Shown here piece by piece: positions 1 through 13,000 of a stretch of 64,000 bases of DNA. Every line of letters starts with the position of its first letter. Positions within the stretch are counted from its first letter, which is position 1. Origin of the DNA: Punica granatum (Eukaryota > Streptophyta > Magnoliopsida > Myrtales > Lythraceae). The position numbers and the translations under genes were made by a program. Location of the stretch: contig NC_045130.1 of assembly GCF_007655135.1 (NCBI RefSeq), positions 14,632,001-14,696,000 on the forward strand. Direction: 5' to 3'. The notes beneath the pieces were generated by a model, which was not told the origin of the DNA, did not search any database, and saw only the letters and a list, made by a program, of their open reading frames with translations.

Positions 1-230
1 GTCGGATTTACCATGTTTGTGCCGAGCAATCAAATACAAAGAGTCTCCGGGCGAATTTTCATCTGCAACGAGTTACATAGATTATAGTTTGATAATATTC
101 ATCGATTCCTTCATTCCCTTCGATTTTCTTTTTCTTTTTTAAAAAGAAAGAAATAAAGGCAATTCATGGGCCAGGGTAGGCCTCCGAATAGCCCGGCCCA
201 ACATGTTAATTTGAAATCCGCAGCTTGCAA

Positions 231-372
231 CTAATAGTAGTTGGTCCAAGTGGTTCGACGCTTATTATTCTTAAGCAAAATCTCGAATCGAGAAAACTAT
301 TGATTGGCAAAGTCTTACCCCTTATTAGGCCAACTCAGCTCCAACTGAATTAATTGAGATCGTTAGGGCGCG
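231..372 (+). mobile_element. tRNA-derived SINE copy (degenerate)
   Basis: A tRNA-like head (box A-like TTGGTCCAAGTGG near 240-252, box B-like region around 282-291) is followed by a body containing 'ccaactgaattaattgag'. The same family occurs at 30981-31175, 40181-40353, 53933-54045 (minus), and as 3' fragments near 28660-28735 and 34452-34530. The family call rests on comparing these copies; this one is degraded and lacks the usual 3' tail. Confidence 0.45.
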
Positions 373-2006
373 CTTGGTCGAATCGAATATAACACCAGAT
401 GGGATAAAATTTCTCAAATCCTTATCGGTGTTTGGTGGTGTTTAGGATAGGAAATCGGGGAGGATTGTACGGGATTACTCCTTAAGGCCCAAATCCTGCC
501 CCAAGGGTTGGGCTGAGCTAGATTAGGAATAAAAATTGTATGAAAAGACAAAAACACGCATGCGTTCCCTTCAAATTTTTTAAAAAAAAATGCCATTGAC
601 AATGATCAAATCTATGAACCAGCTGAAAGGGGCAGAGAGGCTCGGGAGCTGGCCACCACCTCCCTTGCAACCTCACCGGAGAGGTGGTGGCCGGTGTCGA
701 GCTCACTTCGTTTCTCTCGATCCGTTTACTGCTTTGTCTCTCTTTTTTTTAAAAAAAATTTTAAAATTTAAAATTTAAAATTTTAAAATTTTTATTGATT
801 TTAAAATATTATTATATTTATTTTTAATAAAAGATTTTACGGTACCCGTGTCATTTCACTTGGATATCCTAATTCCAAACCTTCACATGCACCAAACATT
901 TTTGGTTACAAGAAAGGCACATGAGTTTAATATAATGAAATAGAAATTCTTTCACATGCACCAAACATTTTATTAGGATACTTTTAATTCTTAAGATTTG
1001 AATATTCTCACATCCTCCTTCTATATCCTATCATCTCCGATCAACCAAACATGGCACCAGAAATTAGGATTCAGAATATCAAGATACATACCAAAAAATC
1101 TGTAATTTGCGCTGGTTAATTTCTGATTACTTGACTGAGATTAATCTTTGTTCAATATATTTTTTTCGTTTTAGTTCTGATTTTTATGGAAATATAATTT
1201 CACGAAGAGGATTATATGTCGGATACTCATGGACAAATGATCCTCTGCTCTTCGGGATGTCCCCTGCGCCAGGGAACATGTCGTGCGTTGGATGTGCGAC
1301 TCGATCATACTCTCATTCATACAATTGTTTTTTTTCCTGGAAGGACAAATTTTAGAGCCAATTCCAAGCATCTTATCATTCGGCCTAAGTTAAATCTGAT
1401 CTCAAATGAACAATTTAGCGTAACAATGTTAGTCATGCTTTAGATGGCCGGTGGATAGAATCAGCTAAAAGAAAATTTATACTCAGCTCGAGACAATTTG
1501 GTTTCAAAAAAATTTTTAACTTCACTCCACTTATTTTTAATTCAACAACACAACAATTACTTTTTCCTTTTTTCTTCAATTTTTTTTACCATTCAATTGA
1601 ATTTTTAATACTAAATTCTCTCAACTATTCATTATTTTTTCACACTTTTTCTCATAATTCAACAATACAATAATTTCAAACCAATTAAAACTAAAACTCA
1701 ACTCTAAAACTAAACACAACCTTCTGTATACTTGGTGACAATTGAACAGCTCCATAAGATGTTCTTTTTTTTTTTTGGTAAACAGCTCTATACAATATTT
1801 GATTATCGTGTTCATTGCTAAAGGGTCCTCTCCTAGGCTTCTATTTTGGTCATGACAACTGGTATATCGAACTTGGGAAGAGTTAAGAAAGACTTTTATC
1901 AAAATTGGACAATCTTAAGAACCCGAGATGTCGATACAGCTAATTGAATATACAAGCAATCTGACCGTGTTAATAACACTATCCGGTCGACACATCTAGA
2001 TAACTC
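373..2006. other. Intergenic, AT-rich repeat debris
   Basis: No gene is recognised. A GC-rich patch near 625-720 sits beside a strong A/T palindrome at about 748-795. The phrase 'cacatgcaccaaaca' occurs twice (about 884 and 952). Ends resembling Tourist-like MITE termini ('cgcttggtcgaatcg' near 369 and 'gatcaaccaaacatgg' near 1039) suggest an old element, but no target duplication could be matched. Confidence 0.4.
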
Positions 2007-2402
2007 TCAACGCTGCGAGATTTTGCACCGGTCGAAGAGGAGAGTCCGGCAAAGCGGGCAGGTGAACTGGCACTTCTCGAGCCACTCCTCGATGCAGCCT
2101 AAGTGAAAGACATGCCCACACCTCGGGAGCTCACTCACGGCCTCTTCCTCCTCCATGTCCGCCAAACATATCGAGCACTTCGCTGATTCTCCTTCACTAG
2201 CATTACTGCTCGATGATCTTGATCTCTGCAGATCCCCGAACCGAGCTGCAGGGAGCCGGAACTCAGGGAAGCTTCCTTCTGGCCGTGGGGAGACAAGCCC
2301 AAGAAGGGATCTCTTGAGCTGCACCAGAGGAAACCATACCATGGTGTAGAATATGAGGGCCGCCGTGCATAGGCTCGACCGTGTGTATGCTAGGCAGTAC
2401 AT
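2007..2402 (-). CDS. RING-H2 finger protein, probable membrane-anchored E3 ubiquitin ligase
   Basis: A single-exon 131-aa protein. Residues about 12-29 form one hydrophobic, probably membrane-spanning segment (TAALIFYTMVWFPLV). A Ser-rich linker follows, then a C-terminal RING-H2 domain: CSIC, a spacer of about 15 residues, CGHVFHLGC, then CPLC. This is the Cys/His ligand order of RING-H2 E3 ligases, which recruit E2 enzymes and transfer ubiquitin to substrates; the tryptophan in the spacer before CPLC is typical of E2-binding RINGs. Length and layout fit small ATL/RHA-type proteins. A TATA box lies about 245 bases upstream. The substrate is unknown. From memory, Arabidopsis At4g38140, near MTERF6 and CSLD4, is also a small RING protein, so this may be its orthologue. 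Confidence 0.85.
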   Translation of the reverse strand: MYCLAYTRSSLCTAALIFYTMVWFPLVQLKRSLLGLVSPRPEGSFPEFRLPAARFGDLQRSRSSSSNASEGESAKCSICLADMEEEEAVSELPRCGHVFHLGCIEEWLEKCQFTCPLCRTLLFDRCKISQR

Positions 2403-2644
2403 CTTACAAGGCTTTTCAGGTTAGATTTATGCTACAATGAACGAAAACCAACACCCTATGATGAAATTAGCTAGCTCATGCGACGTCAGCCAGGGCAAGA
2501 CCAGACCTTTGCTTGTCGGTTATTTACGCGAACCACGACGACGGATGGAGGAAGAAGAGGGGATTCAAGGAAGATAATGATGAGGAGACTCAGGAGAGAG
2601 CTGAATACTGCTAGAAATGCAGAGAAGAAGAGGAGGAGATGATC

Positions 2645-2655
2645 TTTTATATATA
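2645..2655 (-). promoter_or_regulatory. TATA box of the RING-H2 gene
   Basis: Read on the minus strand the sequence is TATATATAAAAG, about 245 bases upstream of the RING-H2 start codon. That leaves room for a leader of roughly 210 bases. A TGACGTC motif (bZIP-type) lies in this leader near 2482-2490. Confidence 0.5.
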
Positions 2656-2728
2656 GAGAGCCGGATGAAAGGGTAAATAAGTCCACTCCTACATATACAT
2701 ATATATTTATTTCAAAGGGGATGTGCAT

Positions 2729-3165
2729 TGTTTGAATTTTATGGTATATATATAAGGCTCTGACTTAGGATAATTTTTTATTGAATTTGATTGGAATTAT
2801 CTAATATATAATATATATATCCATTCACCCAAAAAAATTATATATTTTTATAATAGTAGCATGCACTGCATCCATCAATTGTATTATTGTAATAAAGGGA
2901 GTCTGCACAATTTACTATTATTTCGATATAGAATTTTTTGAAAATTATGCAGGTAGGTCCCTCTCCTATGTTTTTATTTTTTATTTTTGGTCAGATCCCA
3001 ATCCTATGTTAGGAAATAGGAATGGGTAAGTGGACTTGGAGTGGACACCCTCTTCTAATATTTAATTAAACCCTTCTCCAATATTTTATAATTCAGAAGA
3101 TGGCTTCTCAATGATATCACGATAATTTTGTTCTCCAATAGTTTCGAAAACTTGAAAAAAGATTG
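2729..3165. other. Intergenic AT-rich DNA
   Basis: No gene or clear repeat structure seen. It contains short TA-rich runs and ends at the 5-bp target site of the TRIM element. Confidence 0.4.
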
Positions 3166-3170
3166 AGTTC

Positions 3171-3758
3171 CGTAAAATATCAACTTAGGCCTACATAGAC
3201 TTGAACTCATCTGCAACCTAAAAACTTAAGTTAATAGGTTGCTGGACCCAAATCTTATATAAGCTTGTGGTTTCTTTCTCAATTTTTCTATATGGGATAA
3301 CGTATCTCAACATCCGCCCTCACGTGGCAACGTGTGGTCCAACACGTGCCACGTGCCCTTAAACACCCGCCCTTAACAACTGACAACGAGTCGGGCATCC
3401 TCTTCCGTGCTCGTGCAAGGGGGAACAAATATCAAACTAACCTCGAGCTCTCCACACTCGAGCCTATCTAGAGGTGCATCTTTAGCTACTTCGGAACTGA
3501 ACCAGGCCACTCTTGGGCCTAATTAACATGATGCGCACTCTTGGCTGTCTCGAAACTGAATATGGCGTGATGTGAGCCCACACGAACGCGCAAAAGCATA
3601 ACCCGCTCTGATACCACGTAAAATACCAACTTGGGCCTACACAGACTTGAGCCCATCTGCAATCTAAAAGATTAAGCTAATAGGTTGCTAAACCCAAGTC
3701 TCATATAAACTTGTGATTTCTTTCTCAATTTTTTTATATGGGATAAAGTATTTTAACA
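3171..3758 (-). mobile_element. Complete TRIM retroelement (minus orientation)
   Basis: Two direct repeats of exactly 142 bp (3171-3312 and 3617-3758) flank about 304 bp of internal DNA. On the minus strand the LTR starts with TGTT, and the 5' LTR (3758-3617) is followed immediately by TGGTATCAGAGC (3616-3605), the classic primer-binding site for initiator tRNA-Met. A purine-rich tract (GAGGGCGGA) precedes the other LTR. The 5-bp sequence AGTTC occurs on both outer sides (3166-3170 and 3759-3763) as target duplication. There is no coding capacity. The size fits terminal-repeat retrotransposons in miniature, which depend on proteins of other elements. The LTRs differ by scattered substitutions, so the insertion is not recent. 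Confidence 0.9.
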
Positions 3759-4035
3759 AGTTCAAACATAACTTTTATGCAAGAGATAAAGAATAATGGA
3801 ATGGTACCATGAATTCTGTGAGTTTTTTTTTATGCAAATTAAATTTATGAGTCTATAGTTATCTTTAGGCCATTGACATTTGACAGAGTCTCCTCCTATG
3901 CAGGCTAAGTGATTATAGATTCAGAAGTTGTTGATGTGACACAAAATATTTGTGCAAAATTATATGGAGTTTGGTCTTATTAATTGGTGATATATATAGT
4001 TAAAATTAAATGAAATTTTTGATATATTAATAATA

Positions 4036-4569
4036 TCTATACTATTACAAACGAGCGAACAAAATTAGTTGGTCTAAATTTCCGAAATACCCATTAATAA
4101 TAAAAAGATAAATTGTTAATAATTAGATGAGTAGATAATTAAGGCTATTATATAGGTAAATTTATCTGTATATTGTTCATCGAAAATTTATTTATTTATC
4201 AATCATCCATACAAGCCATTATCTTATCGTCTCTCTTCCCTTATCTTTCCCATCACTCTCTTCCCTTTTTCTCTCTTGGGAAGTCTTCTTCTCTCTCTCT
4301 TTTTCTTAATCCTCTTTTCTAATTATTACTATCATGGAATACCTTAAAATTTAAAATTAATTACCCAAAAAAATAATAAATCATATTTAATCTTTAACAA
4401 TAAATTCACAATAGTATAGCAAAAACACATAAATAGAATTTTCTTAGAAAAATAAATGTTTCAATTATATTATAAATTAATCTTTATAAGGTAATATCAA
4501 GTATAATGTATTGAAATTTACAAATTAATTTTAAGTTTGGCCGCCCGCATAACACAAATTATGCTCTAG
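4036..4569 (+). mobile_element. Non-autonomous Helitron (probable)
   Basis: The 5' end TCTATACTATTACAAA is a typical plant Helitron start, and the 3' end is CTAG preceded by a GC-richer, hairpin-like stretch (ccgcccgcataac...). The element is preceded by A (4035) and followed by T (4570), as expected for Helitron insertion between A and T without target duplication. At 534 bp it encodes nothing. The 3' hairpin is degenerate, which is the main doubt. Confidence 0.6.
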
Positions 4570-5778
4570 TTTTATATAACATGCGGAGTCATTTAAATTA
4601 AAATATTCTAATGTTGAAGGGAGACAGATGAACATAATTTAAAATGTTCATTTGCTTTAAAAACAAAAATTTCGGGCTCGGAATTTACTTCAGCTTAATT
4701 TTTATAAGCCATGTTTATTTTATTTTTGTAATTGAAGTCGGGTATCGAACTGTGAGTTCGGCGGAGAAGCAGGGACGGCGCCGACTCAACAACTAGTCCC
4801 AATATTAAATTATTTAAACAAATCTTGAAAAGGATCATGTGATCTAATTCACTAAATCCGATAAACTATCATCGATATTTGAGCCAAAATGCGATAACCA
4901 ATTGAGATTTTCTCTAGAGATTCACTTTTGGCTTGATCTGTATTGTGATAGCATTAGCCATTAATATAGCAGATTATATGCCGGTTCCCCCTAGTTGTAA
5001 ATCACATATTTACATAATTTATGGCAGAATCACTTGCCTTGAGCTTGACACAATCTCCTCTCTACATGGGTTCTCTAATACACAATGAATAGTGGATGCA
5101 ACAACCTAATCATGGTCTTGAGGTTCGCACTATGATGCTGGACGTCAATGGATTTGCTTTGCTTTTTTTTTTTTTGGTTGATAGGAAAGGTTAATGAGCT
5201 TAGTATAAACGAAATAGAAACTTTAAAAACTATTAAAGGGGTACGAATAGTCTCATAATTAGTATCAAATATGAATTCTCTTACTTATTAAATAAAGGCG
5301 GACCACCATCGCCCTCGAGAAGGTCGCTGGTGTATGCGCCTTGAAGGAGGTTGCTGGCATACTAGGGGTTGCCAGTGACCTCGCCTGGGGTAATATTGGA
5401 GGGGGTCGAGCGCCCATCGCCTTACAATTGTGTCTCTCTTTGGCTGATTGAAGAGAGAAAGAGAGAGAGCGAGATGGAGACTATGGTGGCCTAATGCTAG
5501 CCACCACAACCATAATCGAGCTCGTCGGTAGCCTCTCCAACCACTACCAACCCTTAGTAGGGTTGTGGTAGTTGATATCGGGCCACCACAATCCCGATTT
5601 ATAGAAAGAGAGGGGACGACTGTAACTCACTGGTGGCGATGGTAGCTGGCGTGGGGCCCCCATCGCCCGTCTGCCTCTTTCCATTTCTTCAATGTTCTAA
5701 CAAAAAAAAATCCTTTTGTGGCAATTTTTGTAAATTTAAAGCAAAGCATGGCTATTTTTGTCTTTATATAAACGAGTT
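4570..5778. other. Intergenic, no gene
   Basis: AT-rich sequence with a GC-richer patch at about 5290-5640 that has the 'gccaccacaac...' composition also seen near 650 and 13700-14000. This is probably repeat-derived core sequence; no protein family is recognised. Confidence 0.4.
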
Positions 5779-6118
5779 TTTACCTCATATATCCCATGGT
5801 TTAACATTTTTTTTAGATCTATCATGTACTTTTAAAAGTATCAAATATATCTCATGGTTTACATTTTTCTCGAAATCTATTACGCCGTTATATCTCCGTC
5901 AACGTTTAACAGTCTTGCCACTATGACCCTTGGGATAGATTTGAGAAAAAAATTAAAATAATGAGATAGATTTAGAGCCTGTTAATGTTTCATTAACGGA
6001 ACATATAACGCCGGGATAGATTTGGTGAAAAATATAAACCATGAGATATATTTGACAATTTTAAAAACATATGATAAATTTTAAAAAAATGTTAAAAGCA
6101 TGGGTTATATGAGGTAAA
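5779..6118. mobile_element. Foldback element with long terminal inverted repeats, MULE-MITE-like
   Basis: The left arm (tttttacctcatatatccc...) is the inverse of the right arm (...gttatatgaggtaaaaa), and the arms extend inward for about 100 bases. It is the same family as 32145-32562, where insertion can be shown against an empty site. No coding capacity, and no clear target duplication at this copy. Confidence 0.6.
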
Positions 6119-6358
6119 AACCCTACCTTAATCCACCCCATAACCGGGATTAACTCCTTAGAATATATCCAGTCTTATCTCAATTTCAATCTCCATCCTG
6201 CCATAACCAAACATGGGTTTAAGATTTCAAAAATCCTATCCTATCACATATCCTGCGACACAACTGTCCTTGAAGCTCGAGAGCAAGAGCTTAGCCAACC
6301 CTACTACTTAGGTTATGTGGTCGCAAATTGCAATCTCTATTATGTCAGCTGTGTGTTC

Positions 6359-6720
6359 ACTACAAAAAAAAAAAAAACCTTCAAAATAGAGACGTAATGT
6401 TCTTTCTCAATAAGATGAAAATCCGTCTATATATATATATATATTCAAAATTGAAATGGAAATAAGCCAGAGTGGTGTCCGTCTCAAATAGTATTCCAAT
6501 TCCTGGAGACTGAAAATTCTGTCACAACTTATGAGACAATTTTGAGGTAGACTTTTCCGTTTCTTAGTTAGAACAAAAACTTTTTGTCCCACATTCTTTC
6601 TCACCTGTCGAGACCAAATTTTCCATCTCATCATGGAGACGGCAAAGACCGTCACATTTTCTGTCTCAAGAGACCGACTTTTCCGTCTCCCTGGATATAT
6701 AAGAATGTCTTCATGTCATA
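6359..6720. mobile_element. Possible CACTA transposon end
   Basis: It starts with CACTACAAAAAAA, as CACTA elements do, and is followed by repeated short motifs around 'ttttccgtctc/gagacgg' (about 6552, 6640, 6672), resembling subterminal repeats. The opposite CACTA end was not found, so this is a fragment or a misread. Confidence 0.35.
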
Positions 6721-8651
6721 TGCACGTTTTATGTTAAATATTAAAAATATTTATGTATTTTAATATCTGAAAAATAGAATTTATAAAAATTCTCATACAG
6801 TTTTTTCGTTCCCTCCCTTTCCTTCCTCTCCATTTTCCTCCATTCAGACGGAGGGTGGAAGAAGCTTGAGTCCTCCTCTTTTTGTTGGTTCCAGAAAGAA
6901 AGAAAGCAGCATAAATATAATACTAATGTAATGAAAACAATTGCTGCAATATGAAGCAGCTAATTCAATTCGTAATGATCCCAACTAGCAAGAAGTTTTC
7001 ATGTCGTGACAACATTTTAGTTATTTCTCGTAGCTAGTTTAATTTTTTATACGTGAATTAAACTCATCGAGATCCAGCTGATAAGACTGACCTGTCGATG
7101 TCTTGACCAAAGGCATGACTAGCGCTCAGTTCTCTCTTCTTCTGTTCAAACTCAACCGGGCGTGCTTATCATTGATCTTGTGGGGGAGTAATAGTGATGA
7201 ATGGTATATCACACCAACTATTTATTCTATTATAAATTATGCGACCTTGTGAAAAAGAGGTTATCCTTAACTCTCTCGAACCCAAACTAAGAAATTCTGA
7301 ATCTAATGTTCCTTAACAGAACTCTTTGTGCTTGTTTCTTTCACCGATTTAATTTTTGGTCTCATGTATAACCGAAAAATAATTATGTAATTTTGTTATA
7401 TTTTCTGTAAATTAATTAAATTGATACAGTTACCTCGGATGGTCCACTTGCATTCGATTATATATTGGATAGAAATCATCTCGCATTAATCAAGTGAGGG
7501 TCATTCTCTCCAACTCCTCCTTTGCTTACTTCGGAAATTATTAAAAAAATTACCTAAAATAATTAATGTTACTGTGCTTATTAAGATGTAATTTTTTGCT
7601 TTTCGAGGATACAAAAATAGCAATTGATTACTAGCATTAAAATTGAAAAAAGCGTTTATTATTCGCAGCAAATACATTCGTATTAGAGTGTCGCTATGTC
7701 TTCCTAATAAATAATTTAAAAATCCTTCTAACAATGGCATGAGTTGTATTTTGCACGATACTAAATTCTCCTAAATTACAACTCATGTCATTGTATATGA
7801 AATTTTAAATTATGACGATTTTTAAGTTAATTATTTGGAGAATATAGCTACACTCTTTCTTATTAATTATAACAAGTTAGGTTGTTGTGCAAATGACAGA
7901 TAGTACGTACTTATCAATTCCAGGATCATTATCTTAACCCTTTAAAATTAAAATATACTCCTGATTGTAATTAGATCATTGTTTTGGCATTACCACCTAC
8001 TTTTTAGAAAACTGAACGTGCACATTTTTAAGCCGGAATTTATTAATTACGAAGCAATTAATTAACTAATGGCGGTTTCTTTCATGCCACCATATCCCAT
8101 CAAACGGGTGATTCTCTCTAATTTTATATAAGAGAGATTAATGTAAAACTAAGTTAAGCGTTTTTTTGTCCTTAGTTATGTAAATGCACACGATCTGCTT
8201 CGCGTATTTTCATGCATGTGATTAGTTATATTATGATGGCGTATTTATTTTTTCTCGATTATTTGTTTGTATTGTACCGAAGAATTGATGAGATTCTCTT
8301 TTGCAACAAATTGATTTACATTGCAACAATATATATATATATATATATATATGATTGATTGGCAAGTTCATCTTCTTTCCCTTTAATTTTGTAATGAATA
8401 ATGTCAACCATATTGAGGAAAAAAAAGTCAGACAAAATATAGAAAATGCATATTCAACTTAGTCTATATATATATATATATATTAGATTTGAGGGCAAAA
8501 TAAAAAATCTCTTTTCAACGTTATATTTATTGACTTATTGTATATAGTTTATTTATTTGGAAAACTCTATTGACTGATCATTTCTAACAATTAATCTAAG
8601 AAATGTATGAAGCTCGAAACCATAAAGTAATCACAATCTTATGCTTACTTA
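6721..8651. other. Intergenic AT-rich DNA
   Basis: No gene is recognised on either strand. There are (TA)n microsatellites at about 8328-8352 and 8464-8483. Confidence 0.4.
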
Positions 8652-8967
8652 GGTTGTGTTTGATTACAATTTAATTAAATAAGTACTTAAAAGTCAATAA
8701 CAAGTTAGTTACGTGGGTAAATAAACAAAAGAGAAAGAGAAAAATGAAAGATAATTGTCTCATCTACTTAATCATTGGGTAAAAAACTATTTAATGAATA
8801 AACAAAAAAATTTGACTTAATGAAATAAGTCATTTTTCATTTATTAGTGTTCTCTTTTCCTCACAAAACATTTTATCATCTTATCATTCATTCATTATTC
8901 CTATACAATTTTTTCTTTAACTAAGTAATAGCTTAATTTTTCAGCACTTAATTTATCAAATACCACC
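8652..8967. mobile_element. Tourist-like MITE (PIF/Harbinger type)
   Basis: The left end GGTTGTGTTTGAT and the inverse of the right end, GGTGGTATTTGAT, form imperfect terminal inverted repeats. TTA directly flanks both sides (8649-8651 and 8968-8970), the target duplication typical of PIF/Harbinger elements. It is 316 bp and non-coding. Confidence 0.65.
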
Positions 8968-8970
8968 TTA

Positions 8971-11815
8971 CATGCATTGTCAATCGGCCATCCATAATTT
9001 TATTTTCCATATGCAAATTAAACCCTAATTTTGCCTTCTTGTATTCCGATGTGCTTGATATGATTCAAATTTGAGATCTCTCGTAATATATATATGTCAT
9101 GCAATATAACGTCAGAAGGTAGCAAATTAAGGATCCATATTAAAAGAAAAAGAAAAATGTGGAAGTAAGAAGTCATGGGTGCGCGAATTGTTAGTGACAC
9201 AGTTAGGGCAAGACACCGACTCTTTCTATTTGTATTTTTTAAATTTAATTTGGAACAAGGGCCGTCGATAAGTACGTATCGACTTCGATCTTATTATTGG
9301 GATTGGAGAATCGAGAAATTGAATTAAGAATCTGCCATATATGTAATGTAGCCCCTGATTAATGGAACAGTGGCCCTGGAGATTGGGCTTAATTTCTAGG
9401 GTTTATCAAACTAATGCCGACCAAATCATCACAAAGATCTTCTCGGACACTCTGCTTGTTCCCTCCCACCCTCCCAAAAAAAATAATTAAATAATCTTTA
9501 TATTAATAATTAACTGGAAGCTTGCGACGGATCAATGGCTGTCTTACAAAACCTTAGCATAATCTTTGAGGCATGAATTTTATGAGATATTATCTTATAT
9601 GATATTATTACAATATAATTGGGTAAACCTCGTAAAATTACTTGATCATATAAAAATTAGATGTGAAGATACTATCGTAGATCACACACATCAACTGAGT
9701 CTTTTGATATTGTCGGACCTAGGAAGTATGGAATTCGCATTTTTATCTTATCTTATACTATTATTTAAGTAAGAGTTCGATTTTGTAACAATCTTCTCAT
9801 TTATAGGACGGTTAAAAAGTCAAAAATAACATTTATTTTTAGTTTAAATGTCAAACATTTTAAAATAGAATAGAGAAGTCGAAAGATAATATTATCCATT
9901 TGATATTATTCTCCAATTTCTCTTTCCTACCATGTAATCTCTCCTGATTTTGCTCTATCATCTCTCAACCTCTCAATTCCACATTTTATCACTTTACTTT
10001 TTGTTTTTTTTTCAAAATTTATCTTGAACTCTTTTGTATTTTGATGTACAATTCCGTGTGTAACGCCAGTACCTCTAATATGAATTATATAATATAAAAA
10101 TATAGATCCATCATCCCACGCCTTACTAACAAGATCCAATCAAATAAAAACTTTTGAATTAGAATCCTAATAATCCCCTTAAATTCCATTGTCTAGCATT
10201 CTAGTCTATACTATATAGTAAAATAAACTGCAATTTGCATTAAATAAAGGCATATTAAATGGGGTTAGAAGAGCCAATTTAAACAAAAATAAAATATAAA
10301 GAATTGGCCAAAAAATATAAAAGCATTGTAATTAACTATTTGACAAATAAGGAAATTAAAGAATTATTTTTTACGGTGTGCAAATTAAGTTATAGTCAAT
10401 TTTCCCATAAATAAAAAATAAAGAATAGGCCAAAAACAGAAAATATAAAAGTATTATAATTAACCATTTCTAATATCATGAAATCAAGAATTAGTTTTTT
10501 CCAAATTAAAAAATTAGTTGAAAGACTAAAAATGCGCTCTCATTTAATGCCCCTAATATATGATAATTTAATTTTCCAACTAACATATATACATATATAA
10601 ATATGGATTTATTTGCTAATATATTATTATACCATCAAAAAAATATTTAAATTGAACTTGAGAGAATTTCTATCAAATATAAATTGTTATATTTATTTTA
10701 TGAATTATGGTAATAGATAAAATTAAATTAATTAACATAAGGATATAATAAATTATTAATATATCCTGAATGTAAAAGTGCGAAGTTCTTAATGTGTTTT
10801 CTCCCCATTTCACTTTCAAAAATACCTTTATAATTTTACTGATATTCCCTAAATGCCCTTTAGCATCCAAAATTATAATGCATTTCTAAAAATACCCTTA
10901 TAATTTATTCCCCAATGCCATTTGACTTGTTTAGTTTACAAATGTGATTTTAAAATCACAACTTTAACATAATTCTACCAACAATAAAATAAAATAATTC
11001 ATACAAAATCAACTAGTAGGCCCCATTTATACCATTTTTTTCACAACAAAATAAAATAACTCATACAAAATCAAATAGTGAACTCCATTTATACCACTCT
11101 TTTTCAAAATCAAAATCTAATTTTAAAATTCTATTTTGAAATCAAACAAAGCATTAACCTTCATAATTATAACGTGTAATGCCCCTTTACTGCTGCCTTT
11201 TATTTGTAAACGGTACTTCCCCTCGCTTTTATTAGACCGAGAGCCTTTCTTCTGAGAGAAAACATAATCAACATAAAGGAACAAGATCCAAGAAAAATCA
11301 ACAACAATTACATCTAGACCTCTCGCCATTGACGAGGGGAAATCAATGATTAAATTAGCTTTGGATGAAAAGCAAATTATTAGTCAATGACGAAAAAGAA
11401 ACAACAACCTTCATGAAAAGAAACAATAGACGGTCACAATATTTACGTAAAAGAGATAGAGACACAATCTTTTGTTTCATTTTTGCCGATCGCCACAATT
11501 ACAAAATAGTCCTTCCACACGCTGAATTAAATTTGTCCTGCGAGCAGTGCCGTTCAAGCACCATCATATGGACACTCTGTAGTTCTATATTGCGAGGTGC
11601 CCTAGCTGCCCATATGTCGTGGTAATCAAATATAGATGGCATGCATAGAGATCCTGATAAAGTGTGGTCCATTTGCCTACGTCTTCATCTTGATTTCCTT
11701 CCTACAGCAGTCTCAATTCTATCTCCTGTTTTACCATGCATATTTATATCTAATGTAATCTTTCCCGAGTATTCTTGTTTTATAGGGCTTAAATCAAATT
11801 CCCTATTTTAAATAA

Positions 11816-11850
<35 letters not shown>

Positions 11851-13000
11851 ATATCCTCCAATTCTCTACATATTAAAATGATACCTTCAATATCTCTATA
11901 TTATATATTTAATTTACCTATATATTATCAATTTCCGTAGTAAAAACTTAATTTTATTGGATTTTTACTGTCTAACTAGCTGCGATCGTTTGGCCGTATT
12001 TCAATTAGTTTTATATGGTTTTATATGTTTGCATGAATTTAAAATAAAGGATTCTTTTCCCATCAGTACCGCAAATGCAAAATCTGAGGTACATCAAATG
12101 AGGAACGATTAGTTTTGTTTGCTTCATTCCATTAAAGGTGTTCCATGTAAGTTGTTGGCCTTGCAAACTTTTTTCTATTTGGACAACCAGAGGTGTTCGG
12201 ACTATAGAAGCTTATATAACATGTAATATATACATGCTTATCTAGAAGTTGCATCCCTTGATGATGGCGTTTTCTTTTTTGTTGAGTATTGCCACAAGAT
12301 TTTCTCTTTCGTGAGTTGAGATCATTCCATGCCATTCAAAAAAATTCTGTAGAAAGAATGGACTTTGTTCTAGCTATTTTGAATTTATTTATGTATCATG
12401 ATACCATTCCTATTTCTCAAAATTAGAATTACACTAAGTAATAAATGCTATCAACATACTAAAAATAAATATTATAGTTAATTTATATAAATAAAAATAA
12501 GGATATCATACAACAAAATTCTCATATCATCTTCCTATCCGAAAATAAATTCTCATATCATCTATAAAATTCCAAATATAGAATTGAAATATAAATTACT
12601 AAAATTCAATTATTTTTTGTCAAAAAATTACATGAGATGTAACCAAAAATGTATTTTAAATAAGAATGTCACAATATACTATTAGAAAACATTATGTAAA
12701 AAATTACATGATCAGGTTTTTATAACTGAACCAAATATATATAACGACTTGAATAATTTACAAATGATTATATAAATATTTATAAAGCAGATTAAATATG
12801 AGAACTAGTCCCAGAATTATGACTAAACCGTTTAAAATTAGTTTAAAGTCTAACATATAAGAAATTATTCACCAAAAATAGAAATTATTTTGTGAAAATT
12901 CTTACCTTTTATAAGAAGTAATTTCATTTTTAAAGATTATGATTATTTACCATAAGTAAATAAACCCATGCAACGTATGAGATTGAAACTAGTTGTGTAA
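8971..13000. other. Intergenic AT-rich DNA with a Helitron-like 3' end
   Basis: No gene is recognised. A (TA)n run lies at about 11818-11848. At 12965-12992 the sequence 'cccatgcaacgtatgag' followed by 'attgaaactag' and T resembles a degenerate plant Helitron 3' terminus. A possible matching start, TCTATACTATATAG, lies at 10205, but the base before it is G rather than A, so the 2.8-kb span is unproven. Confidence 0.35.

Noticed and set aside
369..1062. A MITE spanning the two 'ccaaac/gtttgg'-type ends.
   Set aside because: The ends pair only loosely and the flanking three bases do not match.
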